Assembly: GCA_030620095.1 (NCBI GenBank)
Contig: JAUTXW010000323.1
Coordinates: forward strand, 1 to 64,000
Direction: 5' to 3'
DNA length: 64,000 bases
DNA from: Kuschelorhynchus macadamiae
Taxonomy: Eukaryota; Arthropoda; Insecta; Coleoptera; Curculionidae
Part shown: piece after piece, positions 46,604 to 59,289 of the stretch
How positions within the stretch are numbered: the first letter of the stretch is position 1
How the letters are laid out: each line of letters starts with the position of its first letter
Notes under the pieces: model-generated
The model's input: the letters and a program-made list of their open reading frames with translations, nothing else
Told to the model about the DNA's origin: nothing
The model's database searches: none
Translations under genes and position numbers: made by a program

Positions 46604-46873
46604 TTAGTATTTAGGCATTTCTGCTTTATATAAGTAGATAGATATTTTATATAAACGAATGAACTTCCCAGTACGAAATAAATGAGGTAAACTTTCTATT
46701 GGAAAAGAGGTTGTTCTTAAACATGTTTTCATTCCTGGCATGCGAATATATTCAGAAAAATGTAGATCACATACCATGTGAGATTTGTAGATTTCTTTCA
46801 CATTACCAAAATTTGTGTCAACAAAATAACAATCACATACACCCAATTTAAATTCAAAAACCACTGTTGGCAC
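46604..46873 (-). pseudogene. Short open frame with weak THAP-like features
   Basis: An open frame of 89 codons includes MVCDLHFSEY and then KTCLRTTSFPIESLPHLF. THAP zinc-finger domains end in C-x2-H-F and then a L-x-x-x-A-V-P-x-L-F pattern, to which this bears a weak likeness; the N-terminal C-x2-4-C pair is doubtful. A GC-rich patch (46890-46970, GTCGTCGTCCTAGCGGCG) lies just upstream on the minus strand. It may be a piece of a P-type or other element, or chance. Confidence 0.25.
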
Positions 46874-47652
46874 TGTTAACGTTTACGATCAAAACTGGCC
46901 GTTTGGCGTCAAACGGCAACTCGTCCAAAAGCGCGTCGTCGTCCTAGCGGCGACTGTGGATCGTTGCAGAACTAACAAAAATACGATAAACTGGTTGCAT
47001 ACACAAAACCTTTTCAAGGGTTCCATTTGATGTTTCTTATATATTTTTATTTATATATGACACATATTACAGCCTGTATATGCGTTTAGCCGAACAAGAG
47101 CTGAGATTCAGTAAATTCTGCTGTGAAATAGTAGCATCGATGAGCGAGCGAGAAAGGCAATATTTTGGGTGGAGCTTAGGGTGATCCTTCTTGTCGTTGT
47201 TTATGTTCGGTGACTATGCAGAGGGAAAATCAAAAAAAAAAGTCCAAAGGGCAGTGAGTGAAAATACCTACAATAACTAAGTCAAGGCCTACTAATACTA
47301 ATACTATAAAACACATCCTATGTTATTACGTTGGTATGAACATTTTGTGTAATCCTGAATTTTGGGTATATTATTTAAAATACATATCATGCGCTATATA
47401 TTTTTGTAAAGCTTATAAAAATCAAGCGAAAGAACAACATACAGGTTGTTCCATTAAAAAAAAATAAGTTTGATTTTTAGCTAAAAAGCTATATCTCAGA
47501 AACGAAGCGGGCTATGAATATTTTGTTTATACGATCTTTCATTTCATAAAAATAGCAGCATAGCGGAAACTTCAACTCTCTATGTTCACTCGTAAGCTTG
47601 ATTAGAATATAAATCATTAAATTTACAATTACAATAAAATTACTAAAATAAC
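46874..47652. other. GC-rich patch and dispersed repeat
   Basis: 46890-46970 is GC-rich. 47150-47222 is an inverted copy of the repeat at 38483-38560. Otherwise AT-rich. I looked on the minus strand for the next odorant-receptor exon and saw none. Confidence 0.35.
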
Positions 47653-47752
47653 CTTCATTATCTGATTTCCTAGGGCCGCAAATACGAGAGCTGCAATCAA
47701 TACTAAATATCCCACAGTATGTTTTGCCACTTTATTGAGTGTTTGACATAAT
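47653..47752 (-). CDS. Odorant receptor gene, exon after TM4 region
   Basis: Acceptor TTTATTTCAG ends above 47752. The exon adds the last base of an arginine codon (phase 2, matching the exon at 56389) and then 33 codons: LCQTLNKVAKHTVGYLVLIA then ALVFAALGNQIMK. Insect odorant receptors have here a (K/R)LCxxLNxVF-like helix followed by a transmembrane segment ending near a Q. The donor AAG|GTTATT is weak; a second GT (GTAATT) nine bases on would give a slightly longer exon. Downstream exons with the conserved C-terminal helices are not found in the window below this point. The distance to the preceding exon is 8.6 kb. Confidence 0.65.
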
Positions 47753-49277
47753 CTGAAATAAAGAGAAATCAGTTAAGCAAGTCGCCTAAAAAAATACAAA
47801 AAACTTTGTTAATTTTTAATAAAATGACTACAAATATATTATTCACAGGCAAAAGTAAAAGAAAAAAATAAATATCACAAAGACTCATCACTTTTGAGTT
47901 TCGTCATTTTAAAATTTCCGATTTTTTCTCAGGACGGCAACATTGTAGTTATACTATCTGAGCGCTGCACGAATAGTCATTTAAATGCTAAGTAGAGCAG
48001 ATCATTGTTTGATTTAGAAACTAGATTTAAATTATTAAGGTCTCGTTGTTCTAAAGAAAACTGTGAATAATAATAAAAACTGCTATTTTTTTTATCGGGC
48101 TTGAATCTGGTATTTTTTTTTAATTAAGAGACCTATACTTTTGCATAAATGAAAATTAATAATAAGTACCTACAATTTTTGTAATTTTTCACCACATACA
48201 GCAAACTACCGAAAACAATTTTTTTCCACAAGAATACGGAAAATGAGTGTTTTCCACGCTAATGCTGAAAACCATCACATTGCTATATCGCCACTTAATT
48301 AGACATCACTGGTACCCATAAAATCGAAACAGTTCGCAAATTTCACTACTTTTCCGTACAAAAACTCTCTATTATGATGATCTTAGACTAGAGAAAAAAG
48401 TTCCCTGGTCTAAGATTTGGACAAAATTAAGAAACAAAGTTATGTGCAGTGTTGCAACCACAGGCTTTGGTTGACGAACCTGGGCTAACCTAACGCCAAC
48501 GAGGATATTCACCTAACAATATAGGTTTTGTAAAAATTCCTTGCTTTAATATACTCTCTAAATTAACCGATCCTATCCTAAGCAAAATAAACAAATTGTT
48601 TGAAAAACTGCTTACAACATGGCAACACTGTTCACATATGTTGCATTTGACAACTCCCTTCTATATGTGAGGAAAATTGTTATTTTTAAAAGTCATTTAG
48701 AAATATAAAAACAGAGTATAAAAGTTTTTTATGTTTTAATGACAATGATCGCTAGTGAAAACTCTTTTTTAGTCATTTGTAAAGGCACACGAGTATAAAA
48801 CTTCCTCAAACTACGGTAAACTTTAAATAAATGGGAAAATGGGATAGGTAGAAGGAGAATAAAACAATTTTTTTGATGATTATTGGTAAAAAAAAGAAAT
48901 GTTACGAGTTTTTACTTTTAATCTATTTTATACACCATCTATCTTTTAAAATGAAAAAAACTACACATGCGTGGGTTTTTTAACGACACAAGAACCACTT
49001 GTAGCAATACAAACTGTTTTTTTGCTTGCGTATATTTAAAGCTTGATACACCCTTGAACATCTCACGCGCCGCCACTTACGGTACTAGCCTAAAAAGGTC
49101 CAATCTAACATATTTAATACAACATTAATCACTTATGACTTAAGGAGAAATACCCAAGAAATCCCCCAGAAGTCATTGAATAATTTTCATACCTTTCTAT
49201 CTGTATCGTTGTTACGAGAGCTAAAGCGAAAAAAAAACCAAAACCTATTTGACTTTTAACCAAGTTTTGAATGAATT
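47753..49277. other. Intron sequence of the receptor gene, unassigned
   Basis: Contains the GACGAACCTGGGCTAACCTA block near 48472 (dispersed repeat). No gene seen in the rest. Confidence 0.4.
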
Positions 49278-49846
49278 ATGGAGGTCAAGAGGGCAATTGG
49301 AGAGACTATGCTTAATGGAATATCAGAAGAAGCCAAGAATATAGATGTCGAACTGTTACCAGAAAAATCAAAATATCGTTATTTCAAAGAAATGGAAACA
49401 TTTTTAGTAAACGGCGTGAAAAAAAATAAACAATTTCAAGAAGGAGGAGGCAATTCTAGTATACTTTTCCCACTTTCGAAACACTTGCAAACCATCCATG
49501 TTATGGGTTCGAGATTCTCAATGCTAAAATCTATGCTAAAACTAAAACATCATTTTGATATAAGCAAACATTTCAAAGTAATAGTATTTATTCAGAAAGA
49601 TAACCTTGGTTTGCACCCAAAGAAATCCGAAACTTTAACAAGAAACCCTATAGAGCAATTTGAGACCGAGGGTATAGATGATGTATACATTTTGACAAAA
49701 ATTGTAACAATAATTGAAATCCCAGGCGCATGCCGCGTGCAGAATTAACTTATTTGACCCTAGATGACGTTAAAGATGAGGAATTCTGGATGCATATTAC
49801 AATTTCTAATGATAAAACTCATCAACGCAGAAGATTTGATATATAA
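49278..49846 (+). pseudogene. Crypton-like tyrosine recombinase fragment
   Basis: ATG at 49278. Motifs in order: LPEKSKYRYFKEMETFLVNG (N-terminal SAM-like core-binding domain), SRFSMLKSMLKLKHHFDISK, then ETLTRNPIEQF and DVYILTKIVTIIEIPGACR. The G-x-C-R(R)-x-E-L motif carries the first catalytic arginine of the tyrosine-recombinase fold. A two-base frame change near 49738 separates it from ELTYLTLDDVKDEEFW in the next frame, and the frame ends at 49846 before the R-H-R and tyrosine. Crypton-type recombinases of this sort are common in insect genomes. It lies opposite to the receptor gene, within its intron. Broken and truncated. Confidence 0.65.
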
Positions 49847-49983
49847 GTACGCCCCATACAAGATTTTTCTATTTTAGAAACGGAAAATGTTCTGTTCAGT
49901 CTGTTGAAATTAACCTAGGATACCTAAAACCAGGGGGCGTGCGGTGAAATTTTAAGAAAGGGAAGCAATTTTTAGAAACTTAC

Positions 49984-52575
49984 CTATTTGTAATGTAATT
50001 CGATTCTTCGATCATTATTTGCAAATTCTTCAATGACGTCATCATAAAAAGGTCGATGCTCCGACATATTTTGGAGCAGTTTACTTTCAATGGACAACGA
50101 TGTATGCGAAAGTCTGTCCTGCCCCGTAGAATTTCTCACGAAATTTTTTATACGTTTGAAAAATTTTGAAAAATTGCGTTCTACTGATGAACTTGTGGCA
50201 GGTATTGTCAATACTAATTCACACAATTTCGACACTTCGGTGTAGGCACTTTCCAGCTCCTTGTCTTTTAAAAATTGCATTAGTTCCTTAGCGTTATTTT
50301 CTGCGCTAATGTCATCAGTTTCGTAAATCACTTTTAGTTCAGATCGCAGTAACACTCGGTCGAAGAACTGGCCATAATGAAAAAGAAGAGATTTAAACGC
50401 ATCTTCTGGAAAGTTTTCCTTTACATGCATCAAAGCTGCAAAGCTCGAGGAATTCAAAATTATTTAAACCATTAAATCTATATACTAAAAATCGATAAAA
50501 ATGCGCTTTCACACATCTTTATCAAAAGTTCTTGGCCTGAAAAGATGTATGTATAATAGGAGCTCCAATAGGTGATGCTAAGTATTACATTTAGCGTGTA
50601 GTACTGTTTCAGTATGATAGACGTTTCGTTTTCGATTTTATCATATCGAGCAATCTGTTATTTCAGATCTCCCTGGATACAAGCCTGCCTGATGAGGGTA
50701 GAGGCCCAGAAATCACGATCGCAGGAGCGTACCCTGTGACAAAATCGAAAGCAATTTTTCTAGTAGGCCGTTTCGCACCTGCAGAAACGTTAAATCTATA
50801 GTTTATTTGTTGCTGAATTTGATCGATTATTTCATAAAAGAGGCGCCTGTATGATGTTTGAACATTTCCCACTTTGTCTGTTCGAAGACGCTTGACTTGT
50901 GGCTCTACATTTAACGTCATCGTTTTCTCCCAAAATAAGTCAAAGTCATCTCTTTTTTGGCTTAACATGGACTTAAAATCATCCACTTTTTTTAGGCAAA
51001 GAGCAATACCTTTTGTTTTAGTTTGTAATATATTAAAAACATTGTCCGAGAATGGAAATATTTCTGAAAATATGTTCAACAAATAATTAAAATTAAAATC
51101 TCGTTTCAAACAGTCCAAAAACCCCCTCGAACTATTTATTGCTTCTGAGTCCCACGTTTCATTATTTTCTATTATATGCTCAAATAGTTCAACCCAGTGA
51201 TTCACGATTTTCATATACTGTTAACACAAGTCTTCCATTATAGTACCACTTAATAGGAGCTACTTTGGGCAATCGTTTGTGGACAGTGAAGTCCAAAGCT
51301 TGTGTACGTTTTGTTGACTTGGAAAAAAAAGCAGCCATGCCACTTAAAGTAACGAAAAATACTTTACACTCTTTAATGTGATTGATGGATTGAGATAAAA
51401 CTAAACTTAATTTATGAGCAAAACAATGGACAAACACAGCACTTGGGAAAATTTCTCGAACTTTAGTTTGCAGACCCCCTAATTGTCCTGCCATCACTGC
51501 AGCTCCATCATAGCTTTGAGCAACTAATTTTTTCTCTCCATTAATTTCTTTAGTAACGTTATAAACTATGGTATATAATGCATCTGTTGTACGATTTTCC
51601 GACACTGTCTTAAAACCTAAAAATCGCTCTTGAATACTTCCGTCTGTTTTAACGTAGCGTATTATTATAGATAATTGGCTAAAATTAGTGATATCAGTTG
51701 TTTCGTCCAGAACAATAGTAATGAACCGCGCCCAGCCAATCTCCTGCTTAACTCATTTTAGAACAATGGTTGCAACAGCGGAAATTAAATCATTCTGGAT
51801 TCGATTCGACGTTCCGCGAAAAACGCTAGACTGCTCTAAACGATTTTTTAAGCAATCACCATATTTAGCCATTAAACTAAGTAAATCTTGAAAATTTCCT
51901 CTATTTGAAGAAACCCTTATTTCGTCATGACCTCTAAATCCCAATTCGTGCTGTCCGAGAAAACAAACAACATCGATAAGTCTTCTTAATATTTGCCTAT
52001 TTTTATCGACTAGATCATTGTGTCGGCGGTGACTAATTTCGAACTGTTTATTAAGGGCGTGTTCAATTCTGGTTTTGCCGAAGACTTTTTCTTTTATGAC
52101 AGCCTGCAAATGCGCTTTGGACATAATGTGTCTTTTTACAGCTTCATGGAAATTGTTTAAATCGGAAAAACCAGTTTTATTCCAGAGACCTTTTTCATTT
52201 TCGAAAAGTAAACAAGGCTAACAAAATAATTTACTTATATTTTCACACCCTGTTAGCCATTTAAATTGTTCGTATTGTTTTTCCGGATAAAAATGTTTAA
52301 TACAGTTTTTCATTTTTGTGGTTAAATTTTTCATAGGCGGTTTGGCCCTTCTTTTGGAAATTATTTGAAGCTTATCAGCGAAGTTTATTGTTGAAAATCC
52401 CTTTATTGATAAGACACACACCACATTCACACACACTCTTCTTACTAAATTCTCCAACATTTTCAACGTTATTACCGACAGTCGAAGTTGACGGTATTTG
52501 CATATACACGTCCGTATTATTGTCTTCTATATCGCACCATGCACGACGCGACGCGACGTACGTATCATACAACAC
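49984..52575 (-). pseudogene. Broken hAT transposase (copy 3)
   Basis: The normal start codon is changed (DIEDNNTDV instead of MEDNNTDV). A frameshift near CVNVVCVL, a stop after ISKLFC (TAG where copy 2 has TGG), a stop after TIVLK and a frameshift near YENRES break it; then a 307-bp insertion follows NYRF. Intact stretches include GHDEIRVSSNRGNF, AQSYDGAAVMAGQ, VHCFAHKLSLVL and the C-terminal TIPATSSSVERNFSKFFKRI with IELHYK at the end. All family domains are present, so breaks came after or during spread. Confidence 0.88.
50483..50789. mobile_element. 307-bp unclassified insertion in hAT copy 3
   Basis: TTAAATCTATA is present on both sides (50472-50482 and 50790-50800), which in copies 2 and 4 occurs once. 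No poly-A tail, no clear A/B box and no long terminal inverted repeat are visible. An 11-bp duplication would fit a SINE-type or a Mutator/Transib-range DNA element; not assigned. Confidence 0.6.
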
Positions 52576-52980
52576 ACGGATAGCCGTTCAAACAAAGAAA
52601 CAGCCGGTGGAAAGTTCAATAACCTCTGGCTCGATTCACAGGAAATCAAGCATACAGGACTTGGCTGCAGAGAAGCTAGCGGCCCGCATAGGTTCTATTC
52701 GATTTTCTATTGTGGCTGGGTCGGAGTCAAGGCCGCATTTATTATGGGCTTGATAATTAAAATAATATTTTAGCATTTTTAATATAAACTAAATTAATGG
52801 TTTCCTATTTCAAAAATTACATTTTAGAAGATGTTTTTGGGAAAGCACTGCTTCACTTGCTTCCATGGACTGCACGCCCCTGCCTAAAACTGCCAAATCC
52901 TGGACATGTTTAGGGCGGTTTTCAGCCACTCTGTTGGTTGTTGAGTTGAAATAGTATAGAGTAGATCACGAATCTTAAAC

Positions 52981-52983
<3 letters not shown>

Positions 52984-53031
<48 letters not shown>
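52984..53031. repeat. TA microsatellite
   Basis: About 48 bp of pure TA in the receptor intron. Confidence 0.95.
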
Positions 53032-53037
<6 letters not shown>

Positions 53038-53353
53038 AAATGCTGATCTGATTCTTCAAAACCACCTACGCTACCAATTCCAAATCTCAACAACCAGCAG
53101 CAATTGACCGCTAAAACTAAGCTTTTACAAATCTACATATTTTTTTTTAATTCTGCAGCTTTTTAAGCAAAAGCCTTACAGTCATTTGTGATATCTTTGG
53201 ACCACTAAGCACGTATTTCAGTTTATTTTGTAGTTAATTTAGGCTGGCAGCTGCATTTTTAAATTAAATAGTCGTAAGAAATAACCAAGTAAACTAAATT
53301 TCAAACATGATATACATATATTTTTCCTGTAAAGGACTTTTTTTATTTTTTTA
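53032..53353. other. Unassigned intron DNA
   Basis: AT-rich, nothing recognised. Confidence 0.4.
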
Positions 53354-56186
53354 AGGGTGGGCCAAAGTTGCACCCTAAGATCGGGTAACATTGTCCCACA
53401 CTTTAAAAATCGATTAAAACTAGTATATTTTAGATGATTTTGTTATTAGGCCAAGTTTGTTCCGCTACTGAGTGATAGGGAAAATATATAAGTTAAATAA
53501 AACGATTTATTTCCTATAAAATTTAACATTTTATGCCATATTATTACTTATGTAATAATGGATATAAATAGTCGCCTAAATTTTGAATAAGGTTTTTAAA
53601 ACTTTGTTTTGGTTTTTGGGTAGTTATTAAATAAAACAAAATTTTCAAATATATCAAGTTTTATTATACAAAAATAATACATAAGTGAAAGAACCGCGAA
53701 CACTATAAAAAATACAAATATAGCCTATAACTACATTTTATATATTAGCCTATTTTTCTAAAGGAAAGGCGTCCTTTACGTTATAGGTTCCTCTGTTAGT
53801 ATGGGGTGATATATCATGGCTCTCAATTATTTTTATGACATCTTGTTCTTGATAAAATATTTCGTCATTTTTTGTGGCCACTTTCACTTCTTTCCAAGTC
53901 TTTCCTATGCATTCACTTTATAAGTAACGGCACCAGTTTCATTCTCATTTATCTCAGTCACAATTCCTGGATAGTATTTTTTGTCATACTTTACAAAGAC
54001 ATAGTCCTTCAATTGATATTTTGTTTTTTGGGGTATTTGAACTGGATGTAAGTCAGTCTCCACTACAACATACTCTTCTACAATGGATCCCGAAGGCACC
54101 GCTTCATCGAGTGGCCTAGGTTCAATTATGACAGGCATTACCAAATTTTGTTTTTCATTTGTTTCGACTTCTACTACATTCTGCATTTCAGGAATACTAT
54201 CAGAATCAAGATCATAAATGCTTTTTTTAGAAACTTTTCTTTTCTTTTTCGGTGGATTTTTTTGGGTTGCAAAAGGTAACTTTTTCTTTTGTTTATTTTT
54301 TTCTTTTTTACTCATTGCTTCTTCCTTGTTCTTAAAATATTCTGCTACTTCTTCCGCTGATACACTCTTACCAGGCCGGACTGGAAGTTGAAATTTTCTT
54401 ACTTTTTGTGGTGTAGACAGTTCAGATGATCGTAGGTTTTCTAAATAAATTTTAAATTGTTCATCCACAGATTCTTCAACGTTGTTGGGCTTGGTATAAT
54501 TTGGAAGCTTTAGTAGAACCTTTTCTTTTGAGAGTGGGAATATTCCAGTTGCTTTAAAGCCAACAATGAGATTGTCTGATATTTTATGTTCTATCTGTTT
54601 TAAGGTCTCATTTAACAATTGGGCAAAACGATTGTTTGGAAGTGCAACCGCCTTTTTTCCTTTAGATGATGATATCCACTGCAGTAAAACTGATCGCTAA
54701 GCAGCTTTAAGGGGCGAGAAGAAAACCACATCTAATGGCTCGAGCAGATGGGTTGAATTCGGGATAAGACACACAACCCTAATATTATTTTGCTCACATA
54801 ATTTTAGGGTTTTTATAGTTACATGTAAACTAAGGTTATCTCCGATGACAACTTTTTTTCCTTCCTTTTTATTTGATACGGGTAACAGGTGATTCTCAAA
54901 CCAGTCGTCAAATATTTCTCCATCTATCCATCCACTTTTTGAAACATTAAGCCTGGAACCTGGAGGAGCTTTACACATCCAGTCGGACCACTTATTTTTA
55001 CCCTTCAAAATGATGTAAGGTGGCAGCAATTCTCCTGATGAACTACCACAAAACATTACTGTGAAACGCGACTTTGTGGAATTTCTTATTTTCTTATTTT
55101 TTATTATAAAACTTTTTTCTTTTGAGGCTGATCGTGAAAACCAGACTCATCAAAATTAAATATATTTTCAGGGGGTACATCCGCCAATCCTTGCTCAAGG
55201 TTTTCAAAAAAATTATTTATATTTGCTCCGTCTACTTGAGCTCGTTTTCGGAAAATATTGGCAGCAAAGGTCTGTTTAATTATTTGATGTCTTTCAAGGA
55301 ACAACTTTCCTCATTCCCATCCTGGTTTGTTAGTGGTAAAAGTTGGTATACTCTGCTCAGTATCATCCAAGTAACTTTTTATTATACAACACACATCATA
55401 AAGAATAAATGCGAGACCCTGCTGACTGATGGCCAGAATGTGGCTAAGAATTATTTCTTCTTCCTCCATGGTGAGTGCGGTTGGACGTCCTACTTCTTTT
55501 TTGTGTTTTTCTTTTAGTTTGTTTTTAAGAGCGGATCGTGGTATGTTATAAAATTTTGCAGCCTCTCGTTGACCACCAGTTCTTATTTTTTCAAGGGCTT
55601 CTTGAATCTTCTCGGCTGTATAATTCGATTTGGTACCATAGCGACGTATTCCAGGTAACGTGGTAACTTTTTTTCGAGGCATTATAGAACCTAAAATAAA
55701 AATATATATGCTTAAAATGTCAGAAAAATAAATCAAAATTCAAAGCGGGTAACATTGGCCCGGGCCAGGGTAACATTAGCCCGGGCCAAAGTTACCCAGA
55801 AATTTAAGCTAGGTTGATAACATTTTAAAATATAACATTATTTACATAAAAACTCAACGATCTTGTTGAAAAAAAGATTATCTATTTTAAAAAAACATCT
55901 ATGTATATGATTTACATGATTACTTACCCTTTTTTCTGCATAAAGCCACCAAAAAATCAAATTACATTAAGAGCTTCTTGAACGCGCAAAAATATCCCCA
56001 CAAATCTAAACGTAAATGACACAGAACGCGGCCAACTTAGTTTTATCTGTTGTATACTAGATGGCAGCACATAGATTAAGTTTGTAAAAATGTGGAACTT
56101 TGAATGAAAATAAATTAAAGAAACCTTTATTAACAAATATTTGCTTGTGGGGCCAATGATACCCGGATGGGCAAAGTTACCTCTAT
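53354..56186 (-). mobile_element. Pogo-type DNA transposon
   Basis: A gene for a DDE_1-type transposase lies between regions with repeated boxes of the form GGGTAACATTGGCCC or its inverse: near 53390, 55747-55800 (several, with CCCGGGCC) and 56145-56183; GGGCCAAAGTTGCACCC lies near 53363. Such subterminal boxes are probably transposase-binding sites. The exact ends are not settled because the outermost boxes are in unexpected orientation on the left. Located in the receptor intron. Confidence 0.7.
53905..55682 (-). pseudogene. Pogo-type transposase with stops and a frameshift
   Basis: ATG at 55682 (MPRKKVTTLPGIRRYG). Residues about 18-55 form a Psq-type helix-turn-helix (YTAEKIQEALEKIRTGGQRE, then FYNIPRSALKNKL). 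Catalytic motifs are FNFDESG, VIGDNLSLH and LLEPLDVVFFSPLK, 35 residues between the last two aspartates. A lysine-rich stretch (KKEKNKQKKK, PPKKKRK) could be a nuclear signal, and a C-terminal DYVFVKYDKKYYPGIV segment is typical of these proteins. In-frame TGA after NKPGWE, a frameshift after QPQKKKVL and TAG after SPLKAA inactivate it. The two stops are each one base from tryptophan. Confidence 0.85.
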
Positions 56187-56388
56187 TAATTGTAGCTATT
56201 CAATTAATAAGGATGTAAATCATAGTCTTGGATAATGATACGTATAATGTACAAAATATTTGCACTCATTTCATTTTCACCTGTAAATTGAACAATATAA
56301 ATATCTGTTTAGTCATCATCAGGTACTTCAATATTAAAAGAACATTTTTTAACACTGCTTATTTTATTAATTCTTTCAAACATCTTAC
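56187..56388. other. Intron start downstream of receptor exon 2
   Basis: On the minus strand the donor CAG|GTAAGATG opens the 8.6-kb intron. Nothing else is seen here. Confidence 0.5.
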
Positions 56389-56678
56389 CTGATCGTATAT
56401 TGATGATACATTATCCAAAATCTAAATTTTTGGTATTGCTCCTGACTATCATCGATCAAACACATTTCATCGAACAAGATTTTCAAATGATCCACTCTAA
56501 CGGTTATAAATTCACCAGCTTCATAAGTAAGAAGTGCGAGGTTACAAAAACATGATATACTTAACAGTGATATCAGTTGATAGAGAAACAGCAGTCGCTT
56601 TGGTAGTAATGTGAGCTCAAATTTGGAGGGCCACCAAGTTGGGTTCATTAGACCACAACTGGTTCGTTCAATATCGTC
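56389..56678 (-). CDS. Odorant receptor gene, middle exon (TM3-TM4 region)
   Basis: Acceptor CCAATTTTGTAG, then GACGAT in phase 0; donor ATCAG|GTAAGATG in phase 2. The exon encodes DDIERTSCGLMNPTWWPSKF, then LLPKRLLFLYQLISLLSISC, AGEFITVRVDHLKILFDEMC and FRFWIMYHQYTIR. The order CG..P.W.P......F.YQ, a membrane segment, then H-x-x-I/L-x-x-L and a final (I/M)xxHQ is the standard middle part of insect 7tm_6 odorant receptors, which form ligand-gated ion channels with Orco in olfactory neurons. It joins the 61692-61963 exon without a frame break. Confidence 0.82.
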
Positions 56679-57475
<797 letters not shown>

Positions 57476-57689
57476 TCTCCGTTTGTTGTATTTATTCGTT
57501 AGCCCCGAGTTTCTGGTAAAGTGATTTTACCGATTCTTATATATCAAATTTTGTCTTATAATTAATAAAAAAATTTACTTATTTTAAACACGCTTCAAAA
57601 TTGGAACAAATATTCTATAATTATTTATTTATTGCCTACAAAATTACAAATGTACTAAAAAATTAAAGAAAAAAATAGTGTCAAATCTA

Positions 57690-57925
57690 ATAAAAAAATT
57701 TATTACTAATATCCAGGAGCCAGTGGCAAAAGCTCTGAGAATCGGTATAAGGAATGTACAGACACTTGTGCATGAAAAAAAAAACATAATTTACTTCCGA
57801 AGAAGATTAAGAAATGTACACGAAAAAATCCAAAGGTTAAAAGACTTAAGTTACAATGCAAAAATCGATATTTATAATGCAATTTATGATTTATACACGT
57901 CAAAGACTAATATAATCCTTCAGAA
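57690..57925 (+). pseudogene. Possible DDE transposase N-terminal fragment
   Basis: The frame reads EPVAKALRIGIRNVQTLVHE then RRLRNVHEKIQRLKDLSYNA and IYNAIYDLY. A homeodomain-like helix-turn-helix followed by a basic linker and (I/V)xxxIxxxY is found at the start of one group of insect Tc1-like transposases. Weak likeness only. Confidence 0.3.
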
Positions 57926-57936
57926 ACTTTTTAATA

Positions 57937-58230
57937 TTAAATATCATCATCACTTAAAAAGTCCTTATCTCCTGAGTCGTCCTCAAATGGCGCAATGATC
58001 ATTGGTGCTATTTCGACATCTAGAACTCGTTCTCGATTCCACCAATCCCATATTAATTTCTCCGTTTGTTCCACAGATTTCTTCCAGTACTCTGGCGTAA
58101 TATAATCTAATGAATCTTGCCAAACAATTTGCACTTCATCTGATGGAAGACCATCGTTCGTTTTCAAATTAAGTAATAAAAGAAAAACAAACTTAAAAAG
58201 TTTGTCGTTGATAAATCGTATGACCCGCAC
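57937..58230 (-). pseudogene. DDE transposase C-terminal fragment
   Basis: The frame includes VWQDSLDYITPEYWKKSVEQ, TEKLIWDWWNRE and an acidic tail (PFEDDSGDKDFLSDDDI). The pattern ITPExWxxxxxxTEKxxxxxW followed by an acidic C-terminus closes Tc1-like DDE_3 transposases in many insects. It faces the fragment at 57690-57925, so the pair may be a scrambled remnant of one element. Confidence 0.4.
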
Positions 58231-58559
58231 GATAACACTGCTTTTGACTATACCTACCGATTTATCGCAAGCGCTTGGACATCTATTATCATTTAATATT
58301 TTTAAAGGCTTAAGCCGCTAGAGTTATGATCACGTAATAGTTGTTTATGTTATAATGCCATGGCCATAATGCTAGGTTATGGCCAAAGTTATTAAACGAT
58401 CAAACCTCAAAATTAGGACACATGCCAATTTTTCATTTAATATTAGCTTTTTTGTACTAACCAAATCTAACATTGCTAGACCCCCTGTACCTGCAAATTT
58501 GCAAAAATTCGTTGAGTTGCCTATATCTGCCAAAATAATACAAATAAATTAAGGCGAAA
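58231..58559. other. Unassigned intron DNA
   Basis: Nothing recognised. Confidence 0.4.
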
Positions 58560-59275
58560 ATATCTCTCTCTTCAGCCTGGATTCATCCACTTCTAGACCT
58601 ATGTCTTTTCCATTTCCTTGCATGTATGTCTATTTTGGGTCATTTGTACCCAGTTCTTTTCCGCCTATCGTTGGATATTGTCTCGCTGCGTTTCTCTTGG
58701 TCTCTACTGCATAATCGTTTTCGTTTATATGGTGTCATCTTTGATCATGATCTTCTTTATGGTGTCATCGATTCTGGTCCTCCTTTTGATTTCCTCGTTT
58801 TTTACTTCGTCCCCTCAAGCTTTGCCCGTTCCATTTTATTTTGTCACACTTCTACCGTTACGGGTCACGGTTTCGAGTCCGTATGTCATAACTGGTATTA
58901 TACAAGTATTGAAAACTTTGCATTTGAGGTTCACCCGAATGTTCGGTTTTTTGAGGATATATCTGAGGTTCCCAAAAATCACTCATATTAGACCAATTCT
59001 CCTGGCTATATCTGCAGCGTGGTCGTCCTCGCTAAGTTTGACAATATTTCCTTCACCACTTGAAAGATGTGATTCTGTGTGTGTGATCTGATTATTGGTA
59101 TTATTGCTCATAATCTTCGCCTTCTGAAGATTCATATTCCGACTGACCATAATTCCGAGTTAAACTGGTTCACTACTCGTGAATGACATCGTTTGCAAAA
59201 CGCAAGTGGCCCAGAGCTTCATCATAGAAATATTTTACGTTTCCATACCAAATTCTTGAAGATGCCCTCAAGTAA
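58560..59275 (-). pseudogene. LINE reverse-transcriptase fragment (FADD box onward)
   Basis: On the minus strand the frame pieces read KYFYDEALGHLRFANDVIHE, NLQKAKIMSNNTNNQITHTE, DDHAADIARRIGL, CKVFNTCIIPVMTYGLETVT and VKNEEIKRRTRIDDTIKKI. In LINE ORF2 proteins the order is LRFADD (catalytic), LxxNxxKTKIM, EIxRRIxLG, KxxVFxxxVLPVLTYGAETW and VRNExIRRRTxVxDxIxxI. The catalytic FADD reads FAND. Many stops and frame changes. Plus-strand open frames over 58618-59091 are only the antisense of this gene. Confidence 0.75.
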
Positions 59276-59289
59276 CACGAAAAAAGCTG

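Larger units (their letters stand above)
49931..52882 (-). mobile_element. ZMYM-type hAT, copy 3, perfect target duplication
   Basis: Ends CAGGGGGCGTGCGGTGAAA (49931) and GGACTGCACGCCCCTG (ending 52882). Identical duplication CCTAAAAC on both sides (49923-49930, 52883-52890). 2952 bp including a 307-bp later insertion. It lies within the receptor intron in the same orientation as the receptor gene. Its transposase has several breaks, yet the target duplication is intact. Confidence 0.92.

Noticed and set aside
53354..56186. GGGTAACATTGGCCC boxes as a host regulatory cluster
   Set aside because: They cluster at both sides of the pogo-type transposase gene, so transposon subterminal repeats explain them better.
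58618..59091. Long plus-strand open frames of 121 and 157 codons
   Set aside because: The minus strand carries LINE reverse-transcriptase motifs over the same bases; the plus frames are antisense shadows.
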